Shown piece after piece: positions 12,671 to 23,886 of a stretch of 64,000 bases of DNA. Origin of the DNA: Hyparrhenia diplandra (taxonomy: Eukaryota; Streptophyta; Magnoliopsida; Poales; Poaceae); NCBI GenBank assembly GCA_015847255.1, contig JADLZK010012337.1, positions 2,108,001 to 2,172,000 of the forward strand, in the 5' to 3' direction. Each line of letters opens with the position of its first letter. Position 1 is the first letter of the stretch. The notes under the pieces are model-generated. The model was not told where the DNA came from and ran no database searches. It worked only from the letters and a program-made list of their open reading frames with translations. Both the position numbers and the translations under genes were made by a program.

Positions 12671-13430
12671 GTACGTCTAACTTCTAAAATATATTTGAAT
12701 CATCAAAATCATCTGGAATTGTCGGATATATTACAGACCTTGCTTTAGAAAAAAAAACCAGGTTTATTCTTTGGAACACCACTGGCATTTATTGTATACT
12801 TGCGGCAACACTTCTTGTAGTGTAACGGTAAGCTCCTAGTTGTGGGAGACAAAAATGTCCCCTGTTGGCAACCAAAGCGCTGGCCTGTGGGCGTCTGTAG
12901 TTGGTTTGGCCCTCATACTAGTTGCAGTTGTGGCCAACTGTAACATCCTAGATGTTAATAGGCAATTAAAATTTTTATCATGTCATCATCACGCATAATC
13001 ATTGAGCATCATGGCATAAATGCATTTTATATTTCAATTATAGTATTCATATGTTGCATATGTCGATTGAATTAATGTCGTGCTTTTTAAATGATGCGTT
13101 CGGGTTATGATGGTTGAATGGTGATTTATTCACTATTTAAATATCAGTTTTGTTAATTAATTATTTTATAAACCTTAAATTCAAATTATAAATTTTGAAA
13201 ACCTACTTTCAAAAATTATTGAGAATTTGGCGATGAGCCCAAAAGCAAAAGTGTAGTTCTCATTATTTTGAGCAACTTTTATTTTGGAAGATTTTGGAGT
13301 TGCTATATGGAATTGGGAGAAACAAGCAGCAAAAGAAGAAGATGGACCACATGCGCTTCACCGTCATCGATGCTCTTACGGCCACCTCGCCTTCTTCTTG
13401 ATCCTTCTCCTTGCCACCTCTCCCTCTATG

Positions 13431-14090
13431 TGGCTTGCTATGCTTGAATTGAGTGGAGAAATCAAATTTCTCGTCTCACCCCGGCTCTTCCTTCTCTCTC
13501 GTTCTCGCCTCTCCCTCTCTGTCTATTATCATTGGAAAAAAGTCTAGATCACCCCCCAACTATGGGGGTGGAATACTTAACCCCCCAAACTATGAAACGG
13601 TCTAATTTACCCCCTGAACTTTCAAAACCGTCTACTTTACCCCCTGGGGCAGTTTTGGACGACGGTTTGTTACAAGAATAACTACGGTTTTGCTACAGTA
13701 ACCGCAAAAAAATATACTAAAGCACACCATATTATATGTTCATTGTGTAGATCTACTCATGTGGAGTACAACAAAATTGGATTTTCCATTTTACGATTTT
13801 TCTATGATTTACTATGAATTTTCAAAGATGCGGTTACTGTAGCAAAACAATGGTTCTTGTAGCAAAACCGCCGCCCAAAACTGCCCGAGGGGGTAAAGTA
13901 GACGGTTTTGAAAGTTCAGGAGGTAAATTAGACCGTTTCATAGTTGGGGGGTTATATTCCACCCCATAGTTGGGGGTGATCTAGACTTTTTCCAATGATA
14001 ATAGAAGAGGGAGAGGCAGAGAACAGAGAGAAGGAAGAGCCAGGTGAGACGAAATTTGATTTCTCCACTCAATTCAAGCATAGCAAGCCC
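13431..14090. repeat. Long inverted repeat (foldback) inside the solo LTR
   Basis: Left arm about 13431-13706 and right arm about 13830-14090 are reverse complements over ~260 bp with few differences, around a ~120 bp loop. The inner arm carries the repetitive words CCCCCCAACTATGGGGGTGG, GAAACGGTCTAATTTACC and GGTTTTGCTACAGTAACCGC, typical of a grass MITE/foldback family. The outer arm (TGCTTGAATTGAGTGGAG to CATTGGAAAAAAGTCTAG) looks like LTR-type sequence that is also inverted. I see no clear target duplication. Transcribed, this would form a long double-stranded hairpin. Confidence 0.85.
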
Positions 14091-14676
14091 ATCCAACTAT
14101 GATTTCTCCACAGAGCAAGCAAGCAGCCCCGGCGCTGCTCCTCCTCCTTCTCTTTCACTTGCGGGCAACTCCTCCCTCTCCCTTTCCTTTAGGCGCAAGC
14201 CGGTGCCCTTCCTCCTCCCTTTTCCCTCCAAGCGGCATGTTGGCGGCCCATCTCCTCGCTTCTTTCTTGTGCCAAGCGGCAGAGTGGCTTGGCCGGCGGC
14301 TTTGCCATGGGCTGGCCCGGCGGACTACCACCGCCGAGGAGCCACGGCGGGCAGGGCCGGTGCTGGTCGAGTGCCCGGCCGGTTCTTGGTCGCGGCAAGC
14401 CCGCAGCGCCCTTCCTTCGGCTCGAGCACGGGCGGCAAGCCGGCCGGCGGCCCTCGGCGTGGCCACACCGCCCACGGGCCATCTTGGGCCAAGCCGCGAC
14501 CACCATCGAGTGCGCCCAAGCATGGTGATGCTTCCCCACCACTCCATCGCCCCGGCGAGCCTCCTGGCGGGAACAAGCTCCGGTGCCTCCTCGCTCCAAA
14601 CTCTAGCGGGGGACCTCGGGTTCAGTGGAACAAGTCCAAGGGGCTAGATGAGAAACCTTGTGACTCATGTAAATAG
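14091..14676 (+). other. GC-rich block within the solo LTR
   Basis: A sharply GC-rich stretch in an otherwise AT-rich LTR, open in several overlapping frames on both strands (for example plus 14044-14676 and minus 14155-14547). The frames give low-complexity Pro/Ala/Arg/Gly proteins with no domain I recognise. Being open in many frames at once is the expected effect of GC-rich DNA, so I do not call a gene. It may be foreign sequence picked up by this LTR or part of the LTR's own promoter/leader. Confidence 0.5.
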
Positions 14677-17254
14677 TGTTTTGTACTTATCCGTAATTTT
14701 ATAAAAGTTCAAGGACTTTTCTATAAAAGTGCCAAGGCAGGCGAACCGGGCCGGCTGTTACTATTCCCGTGGGCCGACTTATGAGCACGATGTCGGGGCC
14801 TAGCACGTCTTTGGGCGACTTTCGGCCCGAAGGCGGTTTTGTTTGAAAAATGGTCTATTCAATTTCAATTCAATGAATAGTGTTTGTTTTTGTAAATTTT
14901 GTATAAATTCAAATACTTGTTCAAAAATTCTAAAACTTTTTTGTAGGCTTCCTATGAGTATGTCTATCCATGAAAAATTTGAAACTTTAATTTTGAGTAG
15001 TTCTTGCATGATTTAAAATTACAATCTTTAATTGAAAAATGCATCTTCCATGAATTTTAGAAAATAAAATATATGTTCAAAAATCATAAAAATTTATTTG
15101 TCCTTTGTTTTATGACATGATCTATCGTATAAAAATTTTGGAATCATTTGGAGAAAATTTGTGTATATATTAAGTTTTACTTTATTTAATTAAATGTTGA
15201 ATGAGATGTTTAGTGTATAATGACTTAGTTTTTGTGTGACTTTTGAGTTGTTTGTGAACCTTGGGTCATACCACAATCAAATGGTCTGGAGAACTCCTCT
15301 TGTAACTTGAGTAGTTCAACAAGTTGGTTTTGTTGGCTTACAACTTTACCGTGAAGGAAAGTTGTACTTAAGTTGTTATCATTTCATGCATTCATGAAGC
15401 ATCATGTTTATATTTCATCGTGTTAAGCAATGCATCATCACGCATCATGTTTCATATGGCATCATGTTGAGCATACATTATTAATTTACGTGTAGTAAAT
15501 GAGAGTGATGTGGTTCGCGATGATCAAGCTATGGAGAAGGTGCATCCACTTGAGGTGTTGGTGTCAAGTGTGACTTCGGTGGTCCGACTACGGAATCTAA
15601 CTTTTCGCAACACGAGGCAAGCCCCGGATACATTAAACCCTTCCTTGATGTTTTACAAAGCTTTATGTCACTTATGTTTATGCTATGTTGCATTAAGTAA
15701 TTAGGAGTTGAGTGATAACATAATTCTTTGCATTATCATCCTTGTTTATTTCAAGTAACATCCTTGTTAACTTTGTTTTATTTTGAAAATACTTAGTAAT
15801 GCTTAGCCCTGCTTATTTAGTTAAGCTTTTTCATAAAAATGTTTTATATGAGGATGTGGTACCTTTTGGAAGAATAATGAGAAGTAAAGTTTAATCTGAG
15901 ACCGGTCGGGTAACTTGCAGCGAGAATGGAGTCTCGTGTAGTGTTTCCGACTATGTCGATTAAGGACCGTTCGTTGTAGGCCTGTGTAATCGGGACTTTT
16001 GAACGCATGTTGCGCCTGAGGCCTTTTGGTCAATGGCACGTCTGCCTGGTTGTCACCCCGGTCGGTCGAAACTAGTTCTGGCCACACACTTTGGTAAGCC
16101 TTATCAGGGGGTATGCCAAATCGGGAACGGATATCTACGCACTGGGAGTGGAGAGATGGCGGAAGTATCGTGTACCCGCCCTACTTGAAATTCGGTATGG
16201 CGGTGGGGTACTGTGCTCTCGGGTGGCGTGTGACCCAGTCCCATTTTGGACGATCTGGGAATAGGTTGATATATGCAAGCAAGTGCTACATATGTCATGT
16301 GGTAAGGACTCCCCAGCTGGGTTATAATCGATTCGAATCGTCTGTTGCTCTTCGGTTATGGAGACCCGATTTCCCGACCACTCATCGTAGAATAATTGAT
16401 GGAACATGGTTTTGAGAAGAGAAAGTTGGAATGTTTAAGAAGTGTTTGCTCTAGTGTTGGATCACCTAGAGTATATGAGATATTAATCTGAGATAAAATA
16501 TTGAAAGTAAGGATCCATTATTAGTAAGCCTTTTCTGCAAAAGAGTCCTTGATTCTTGCTCAAGCCTTACCTTGATTCCTAAGACCAGCATTCCTGAGTC
16601 TTCTCCTCTTTTCTTTTTGTCGGGTAAGTCTTGTTGAGTACTCGTACTTTCGGGGGTTTGTTAACCCCCGCTGCAGTCTGCCGACTCGTCTTTGTTAACC
16701 AAGGTTGTGTCGGTGGGCTCGACATGATCTGGTTGTCTTCTAGTTCTACCTAGCTTCCGCAAATTAAGTTAAGTTTACTCCAAAGTAACTTATTTATATT
16801 TTGTAAATTAATGTTATTACTCTTTCTGCACTCTAATTTATATTTTTGTAACAAATGTTGTAATGTTGTAGCTACTCCTTTGTTGATCCCGATATGAGAC
16901 GTGTGGTGTAATCGGGGTTTCCGATGACACCCGACAGGCTTCTTAAGTTATTGGGTGCATCTGCATGGCTGTCAGAGGTCTTTGGGACAATGACAGGTGC
17001 AGGTGGGCCCTATAATTTAGGAGGTTCTGTTACACCAACCTAGGTTAAGGTGAGGCCCTATAGGGTGAAGCCGGGGTTCAGGGGTTTCATCCAATGGATG
17101 CAATTGTAGTTCAGTAGCTATCATATTCTTCGATAGGGTGTTTTAGATTTTGGTAAATTAGCATGGTTTGTTATGTAGTGTTTGGTTATATGAAGGAGTT
17201 GGAAGAGCCAGCCTTTGACATGCTAACTTGACCCCTCATACATTTGCATTACAG

Positions 17255-17318
17255 GTAAGAGCAATTGAAAATGAGCTGTCCGAGGCGTCTATCGGTTCTG
17301 TGGACTATATTTCTTCAT
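17255..17318 (+). pseudogene. HMA1: HMA1-like exon fragment (second exon)
   Basis: Follows the splice acceptor GCATTACAG at 17246-17254 and continues the frame of the exon ending at 12670: VRAIENELSEASIGSVDYIS. In HMA1 the segment after the SGVK motif similarly reads ...ELSKASIGSVEYISS. The two exons are natural neighbours, and without the solo LTR their intron would be about 490 bp. Homology stops at about 17318, where the reading passes without a splice signal into a different P-type ATPase (next entry). Confidence 0.82.
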
Positions 17319-17394
17319 CAGTGTGAAGCTAAGGGGATATCATTCCAGCTGACACTCGTCTGCTTGAAGGGGATCCACTGAAAATTGATCAGGT
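17319..17394 (+). pseudogene. Plasma-membrane H+-ATPase (P3A) exon fragment fused to HMA1
   Basis: Directly abuts the HMA1-like exon. The bases encode SVKL, then after one extra base GDIIPADTRLLEGDPLKIDQ, the actuator-domain signature of plant plasma-membrane proton pumps, which power transport and acidify the cell wall. It ends at a donor-like CAG|GTAATG at 17394, as an exon would. The one-base insertion near 17332, and a TGA in the HMA1 frame at 17324-17326, break translation. The TGES motif that follows in real pumps is absent. HMA1 N-domain sequence followed by an H+-ATPase A-domain is not a natural order, so this is a join of two captured genes. Confidence 0.82.
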
Positions 17395-19365
17395 AATGCA
17401 AATTGAAGCTGCTCCTCTCTAGCTATATGGATTGGGTTGTGAATTTAATGTTGATAATATAGGATATTATAGAAGGTACTTCTACCTCTATTTCTAAGGT
17501 GGTGGGTAACATGTTAGTGTCTGAATGCAAAGAATAATTCTGGGTGTTAAATTAGAATGGCAAAGGGCTAGGATTTTAATTAATGCAAAGAATACCTCTA
17601 TTCTCTGTGCCTCTCCTCTCCAGCGATTTGTTTTAGTTAAAATATGTTTGGGATTTATATATGGTGCCCTAGTACCTGAGAGAAATTAATGTGCTTAGGA
17701 CTGAGTACAGAGGTTAGCTGGTTCCATTTGGAGGAAGATATTTTTTATCTTGTGGTTACTGCTTGTCGATGTCAAGCATTTATATGTGAGCCTTTTATCT
17801 TGGCACTTCTCTGTATATATTTGGGGATTGTGACAATGTGAGAAATGACCCTCTGATACAAAATTTAAATATATATTATCAGCCATGATTGATCTCCTGC
17901 AACTTGGCAGGAATTTGATGGAGCGCAGAACCTCCAACATGACCTACAGAGTCCTGGCGGTGTGAGCCTGAGGTCATCTTTCCTATGTGTTGTGAAGAAA
18001 GAATTAAATGCTGAATTACACACTCAGTGCCTTTATGAAAAGAATGTGCTCACAATTCTGTAGGTTTTAAAAAAGAATTATCAGCCACCGTCATGTTCGC
18101 ACAATGCACAAGTTTTGCTTAGACAATTCTGTAGGTTTTAGTGTCACTTTCACTCTTCCAGAATAAGGACTACATTCTTTTCATAAAGCTTTTGTAACTA
18201 TGTAAAGACTTCAGACTTTTTTGTATTTGGAATCTGTATAACTAATATCCAGTTATTATTTCATCACATAGACATTATAGTTCTGTGTGCTTGTTTGTGT
18301 CTGTTATTTACCTCTGTGCCTGTCTGTGTATGTGGCAAATTTTCTTTAGACATGTTGTGCTTGTGCTTGTGCTTGTATGTTTGCTCTAATTATTCAAGTG
18401 GGGATTAGTCAACCTCCTAGATGATGTTGTACTTCCTGTAAATATTTCATCGCATAGATCATGTCTTCTAGTTACTGTATATTTTTTCTATTGATCTGTG
18501 TTCCATATCTGTGAGCTGTAGCTGTGCTGTATCTGTGCGCCGCACGTTGAATAGCTATGGAGTATCTGTAATAGACCAACTATGTGTAGGATTCAGTCTA
18601 AGCAACTGACTTGACATTGAGTTTAATTTATTTATCACCACCCACCCTGACTTTGGCATTCTCGAAAACCAACTGTTATTGGTTGGTGCTTAGACTGAAA
18701 AAAAAACTACTTGATTCCTGTAGGTTTAGGAGGTCACGCCTCCCCTGTACATGGTTGAGCTACGCAACTACAACAGCGACACTCTTGAATTCCACAAGGT
18801 ATATATTTCAATTGATTGAACTTGTAGTTCATAATGCGATGGCAACAAAGATCCCCATGTGATGCGTCTGCAACAAAGTTTAAGAAGTAGTGCTCCAGAT
18901 AACTAGTCAGGTAGCTGGTGGAAACTGACCCTGTTACTGCTTCCTGTTTATTTAGATTTAGAGAAAGTGTGCAGCCAGGTTGGTCTGTGTATGTTTGATG
19001 GCACTCAATCTGTCTGGTGAGCCTATGATTATTGCAGAGTAACAGAGCATCGTATAGTTGTGATATACGCCGACATGCTTTTTTACCACAACATGTTACT
19101 GATTGTTTGAAAGTGTAAGATAACAAACATAAAAAATCTTCATGTATTATTGCCTGACTGCCTCTCACTTCTAGTGTTCAGTCCCACATTTTTTTAGATG
19201 GATAGTAGGCGCACACACTGATGCCTTTTAAATATAGAGTTGCAAAATGTGATAGGAATCCAGCTTGCATGCACTGCAGACATATGCTACAAAATTTTAG
19301 AAACTTAAATTGCTTATAGTAGCATTACATAAATATGTTTCCTCTTCAGTCTTTATGAATGGGCT
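17395..19365 (+). other. Mixed non-coding stretch with one exon-like segment
   Basis: Mostly AT-rich. At 17911-18063 an open stretch after CTTGGCAG reads EFDGAQNLQHDLQSPGG; I do not recognise it. At 18724-18798 a 75 bp segment has a good acceptor (TTCCTGTAG) and donor (AAG|GTATAT) and reads EVTPPLYMVELRNYNSDTLE in one frame, which looks like genuine protein sequence of unknown family. At 18250-18600 there are pieces related to the 9390-9830 repeat (TTTCATCACATAGACATTAT, GACCAACTATGTGTAGGATT). The rest shows nothing I can call. Confidence 0.5.
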
Positions 19366-22130
19366 TCAGTCTTGTACTCCTTGTCTTGCTTGATCTTCTC
19401 CTGTGTTTACAAATCGTGTTAATACTTGTAAAAGTTTTTTTGAGCATAGAGAAATATGTTTATTTGGTAATAGGTAATTTTTACCAGGTTCTGTTTCAGC
19501 CTTTTTCTTCTTCTTTGCTGCTGTTGCTGCTCTCTTCTTTCTTGCCTTCTCTTTTATAGCTTCCACTACTGTTGGGAACCTCCTCTTCCTTTTTTTGTCC
19601 CTTCCTTTGTTCCTTCTTTTTTCTGGATTCTCTATTGTGTTATTGTTCTGTTGCCCATGCATTACTCCATTAGTGATGCTTGTTGAAGTATTTGCTTCAT
19701 TTTGGATCTGAAACTGAACATCATCTTCTTCATTGAGTGTTTCTATTTCTTCTTCCATAATTTTCGTAGCTTCAAGTAAGTATCCAAACTTTGACTCTGT
19801 TTTGCATGCATTTGTTGCCAAAGTCAAAAGTCTCTGAGATAGCCGGCTTAGTTCTTGTATATTGATTTGCTCACCTCCTGTGTTAGCTACCATATCCATC
19901 TGTTCCTCTATCACTTTTGAAATCTCAAACATGTACTCATATTGTCTCTTTGTCTTCGATCCTTTTGATGCAATTGTGACAAGCCTTCTGGACAGCATGT
20001 TGAACCTCGTGGTGTTATCTCGCTTGAGTTAACACGTGTACCTCTTTACTCATCTTCTTTTCATTCTTCCTCCACCTGTCTATAATGTATTTTTCTCGAA
20101 TTTGTTTGATGTTTAGATGTAGCATTATTTTCAGAATGTGAGAGCACAAGATGCCATCTTTGTTGAATTTACCACATATGCAGATGTACTCCTTATCTTG
20201 TAAGTTAACCTCAACACGATACTTCCTCACTCTGTATGGTTGTATTGGTTGATTTTCATCAACAAACACATGAAACCTTTTATCCTTTTCAAGCATTTCA
20301 GTTCATAGCGCTGTTGTTTCCTGTAGCTCTCGCTGGAATTTTACAAAAATGGCCCTATTGTATAGTTCGTGTCCTTGTTGTTCTATTTGTACTTGGACCA
20401 CAACACACTCCTCTTTCTCGTTTCTTGTGTGGTAGTCAAACCTATCTTCTCTATTCTGAATTGTTTCTGTTATCCTTTTATATTCATTTAGGAAGCTCAT
20501 CACATGTATTGTGGTCCTACCCCCTTCTTGAATACAGAGTTTGTCCCTTCACTTCTACCTGTACTTTGGATAAATGGGAAGAACTGATTCTTGAAATAAA
20601 CTGGTATAAACCTTTTCCTTTTCTCCCAAATATCATTCAAGCAGCTGATGTGGTGTAGGTGATACGTGTCCATCATTTTTGGCCACAGGTCCTCAAATTC
20701 TTCTTCCTCAGAATTGAGTTATCCAATATATCTTTCATTTACGCATACAACCCTTCATGTTGTGGAAACACTTTGATCATCTTCTCTTCTAGGTTTTTCT
20801 TGACATGAAACCAAGCATTGTTTATGTATTGCCTCCGGAAATGTGTCCTTTATAGCTTTCCTCATCATTTGCATCTTGGTCGGGTTATTATGCTTTACGG
20901 ATGCTTCCCATCCATTGCTTTTAGGAATTGGTGAACACCCAACCGAATGTTGTAGCTCTTTCATTTCCTAGGAAAGCACACGCAAACAAGCACGTGTTCC
21001 CATGTTTGAAACTCCCACAAATGGAGCAAAAGGCAGATTGTACTTGTTTGTTAGAAAAGTTGTATCAAAGCTTATGCGTTACCATAGGTCTTGAGTACTC
21101 TCTTGCCCTTGCATCTGCGAGAATATGTTACTTACTTTATTATTTTCATCCATTTCAACCGAATAGTAGAACCCCGGATTCTCTCGCCTATCTCTCATCG
21201 AAGAAGTGTAACATTTGGGTCATGTCATTTATGTCCTTTCTCTTCCAATTTTGTAGCTGTAGTTGGATACATCTTTATCATCATATGGTAAAAGCGGACC
21301 TTCCACCTCTTATATAGGACAATATAGCAACCATGTTTCTAGTTGGTATATTTACTTTTTTTAGAGTTCTAATCATTGCCTTTTCTTCTACCTTGTCATG
21401 TATGCGGGTTTCTAAAGAACTTGCTTTCAGAAATGGGGCCAATATCATGGTTTGCGTTCCAAGTGTACATTTGTTATTGTCCATATCCCATCACTTTCCT
21501 TGATAATGACTTCAACTTTGCACCCTGTTTTGATAATGATATTGGTATCTCTTTCGGGAACTATTGATTCCATTGCTTCTTTTTCTTTATGTCTTGATTT
21601 CCCAAATTTGTTGCATCTCATTGTGAAACTTGTTATCTCATTGTTTCTTTTTACGCTTGTAGTCCGGTAATAGGTTGCCCTCACCATGGAGAACCCAGCC
21701 ATCAAAGAGTAATCATTCTGAGAATCGTTGTGCTTCATCAAGTTTGAAATTGCTTCCCTACATTTGGTATGTCCTTCTCTTGAATATCTGCTCCAAGATT
21801 TAGATTTTCTTCTTGTTGTTCATTCTCCGGGGAAAATTTCTACGTCTTCTTCATTTAAAGTTTTGTCATCATGGTTTTCTTTCTGCTGCTCTCCTTCACT
21901 AACATTCTGATTTGTGCCACCTTCATAGATTTGTGGTTGATCCTTGGTCCAATAGCTTCCCGCAAAATTATTAGTTGTGTATATAATACATAGTTTTGTT
22001 AGTATTTTTTTTGGACAATTAAATAGTAAATGAACTAGCTTCATTTTTGCACCAAACACTTACTTGTTGAAGATTCATTTCATCAAATATGTCTTGACTC
22101 CATGGATTACAAATTACTCTTCACAAGGAA
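19366..22130 (-). pseudogene. FAR1/MULE-type transposase pseudogene
   Basis: Read right to left. Acidic N-terminal part (22130-21800), then a FAR1 DNA-binding domain (21741-21440: FSMVRATYYRTT, FTMRCNKFGKSRHKEKEA, GCKVEVIIKESDGIWTITNV), the N-terminal WRKY/GCM-like zinc finger. The MULE transposase domain has DTTFLTNKYNLPFAPFVGV at about 21010-21070, with the first catalytic Asp kept. PTKMQMMRKAIKDTFPEAIH (20900-20820) follows, but the expected TDQD before it reads KHNN, so a second catalytic Asp seems lost. A SWIM zinc finger is at 20190-20120 (CICGKFNKDGILCSH, pattern CxC...CxH). The C-terminal helical part (19998-19366) ends in a Lys/Arg-rich tail. Several stops and frame changes make it non-functional. 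FAR1 proteins are domesticated relatives; this copy's decay fits a transposon. Confidence 0.82.
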
Positions 22131-23360
22131 AATCTTCATCTTCAAATTTGTCTTTTTCATCATAAGTTTTTGATCTTGCTTCAATTGATGTTGCCTCATA
22201 TGTTCGCATCAAAATTTTAGCTCAACAAAACTTCCTATAATAATGAAGTTACTTGAAATTATCAATAATGTGTATTATTTGAATTAATGTCATTGATAAT
22301 AGAAAATGGAAACATACCTGCCCTATATTATGTATGTCTTCTTCATTTTGTAGTAAATCATTGCTTCTTGGAATATCCTGCATGTGCAATTCAAATTAGC
22401 TATACCAATCTGATGTTTATATATTTTTTCCTTTAAAAGGTGATGATGTCAAAAATTACCTCTATGAGAAATGATGTGCTTTCAGTATCTTCGATTCTAC
22501 TTGATGTAATGTACATTGAATTACAGTAAATTTTGTTTCATACATATTAGATTATGCAATATGCTTATGTCTTACTGTTTTATTTTCCAAGAGGATTACA
22601 CAAACTTTTTGAAAATCATACCTCATTCTCTATGGTGTCCTGTAGGAGAAGCCCACCAAGGCTGCCTGAAAAGTCCTGCATATGTACAACATTTTGTGAT
22701 TGTAAGTCAATTTTCAAAAAAAAAAAAAAAAAAGATGCTATAAAAGTCCATTTTTCTATTGAGCTACTTTTTGTGTACCTGGAGCAAGCTTTGCTCAACA
22801 TATCTTACTATTTCCTTGGAATTTGGGCTTAAAGTGATCCTTGTATCATTCTTTTTTGGTTCTGTAGCATTTTTGGCAATCCAGAAGCATTTTCTTCCTG
22901 CAAAAATTTGGAGGAGATATTAGTTGTAGTAGAACTTATTTTTCATAATCTTTTTCAAAATAGAAGTCATTACCTGTACCTGTATGGTATTTGATATTGA
23001 AGTTTGTAAAACCCTCGTTCTTGGTGACAGATTCTTCTTCAACACATCTGCCAGCCTTCCTACCTGTAATTTTAGAAAAATGTATTTCTGTTAGTCTATA
23101 TAAATTGTTCTATCTTTCATACAGTTTCTCAAAGATGAAAAGTGGTACAACAAAGACCTTGACCATGCTGGTGTTGAGTGAAATAGGAGTGCATTTTTTC
23201 AAGAGTTTCTAGGTAAGGAAGTCCTTTTTTCAGCAAGAATCCTTCCTTATGTTTTGTTTTGTTTCGAATCCTTTAGTTTCACTGGAATCCTCCATTGTTC
23301 AAAACTAAAGGAGCATACCAGGCCCCATTTTCCTGTACAGTAACCCTCCATCTCAGTCAC
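22131..23360 (-). other. Possible 5' exons/leader of the transposase gene
   Basis: Short open segments with plausible splice borders run on the minus strand: 22895-22770 (RKCFWIAKNATEPKKND), 22690-22610 (SQNVVHMQDFSGSLGG) and 23060-22980 (VGRLADVLKKNLSPRTRVLQ). I do not recognise these as FAR1 domains. They could be upstream exons of the transposase or another captured piece. An (A)n run lies at 22717-22735. No other structure is visible. Confidence 0.35.
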
Positions 23361-23815
23361 TCAACCGTCAAGAAGGATTCCAGTGGGAAACATTGTCCAC
23401 CCTTTGGTTGGCTCAGTCGTGCACACTGTGATCCATGTCTTGAACAGCGATGATCCCCGCTGTCTGCATGCACACCCTGCTGCCCTTGCTGCAGCCCCCA
23501 TTCCTTCCTCTCCATATGCATCGATCCGAAGGATGCACCAGGAGCAGAGCCAAGGAGCAACAAGTTCTCTGTTGCTTTGGGTGGCTTTAACAAAAACAAA
23601 GCGGAACCTACACTAGCTAAAGCCATCCTCAGCCATGCCTACGAATCTAATCAGTCCACGTGTAAGAAGCTGATTGGGCGGTTTTGCAAATTAGGAGCGA
23701 CAAGGACAGGGCAGTGCTCCGACTTATATGATAGCTAGGTTGGTCTTTTGTACTTTTTGGCATACTTTGAAGCTTATCTGGTAGCTATGTTTTGATCTGT
23801 GCCTTTTTATTTGTT
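23361..23815. other. Stretch without a recognisable gene
   Basis: Short open frames on both strands at 23357-23626 give no domain I recognise. The sequence is less AT-rich than its surroundings and could be a captured fragment of an unidentified gene. It ends at the acceptor of the ferritin-like exon. Confidence 0.35.
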
Positions 23816-23819
23816 TCAG

Positions 23820-23886
23820 CTATGGAGCTTGCTCTGGCTCTGGAAAAGTTGGTTAATGAGAAGCTGCACAACCCTGCATGGTGTAG
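23820..23886 (+). pseudogene. Ferritin exon fragment
   Basis: After an intron-like tract and acceptor (TTGTTTCAG at 23811-23819) the frame reads AMELALALEKLVNEKLHN, the highly conserved helix of plant plastid ferritin, the 24-subunit iron-storage protein. A single extra base after HN (near 23873) breaks the frame; past it the bases again fit the expected LHGV. Homology ends at about 23886. Ferroxidase residues upstream are not present. The retained acceptor suggests a DNA-level capture in the same (plus) orientation as the HMA1 and H+-ATPase pieces. Confidence 0.85.

Larger units (their letters stand above)
12939..17034 (+). mobile_element. Solo LTR of a Gypsy element (Del/Tekay, RIRE3-like), 5 bp TSD
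   Basis: Begins TGTAACATCC and ends TTCTGTTACA, a perfect 7 bp terminal inverted repeat (TGTAACA/TGTTACA). It is flanked by the direct repeat CCAAC at 12934-12938 and 17035-17039, so the ends are secure. Length is 4,096 bp, of which ~660 bp is a nested hairpin. No PBS, PPT or polyprotein is present, so it is a solo LTR left by LTR-LTR recombination. The AT-rich start and the conserved stretch around 16090-16250 (GGGAACGGATATCTACGCAC...) resemble very long LTRs of grass Del/Tekay elements; lineage is recalled, not searched. It sits in the intron between two HMA1-like exons. Confidence 0.92.

Noticed and set aside
14044..14676. 210-codon plus-strand open frame in the solo LTR
   Set aside because: The region is GC-rich and open in several frames on both strands; the product is Pro/Arg/Gly low complexity without any domain.
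19359..22832. Plus-strand frames across the FAR1-type region
   Set aside because: They are antisense to recognisable transposase motifs on the minus strand.
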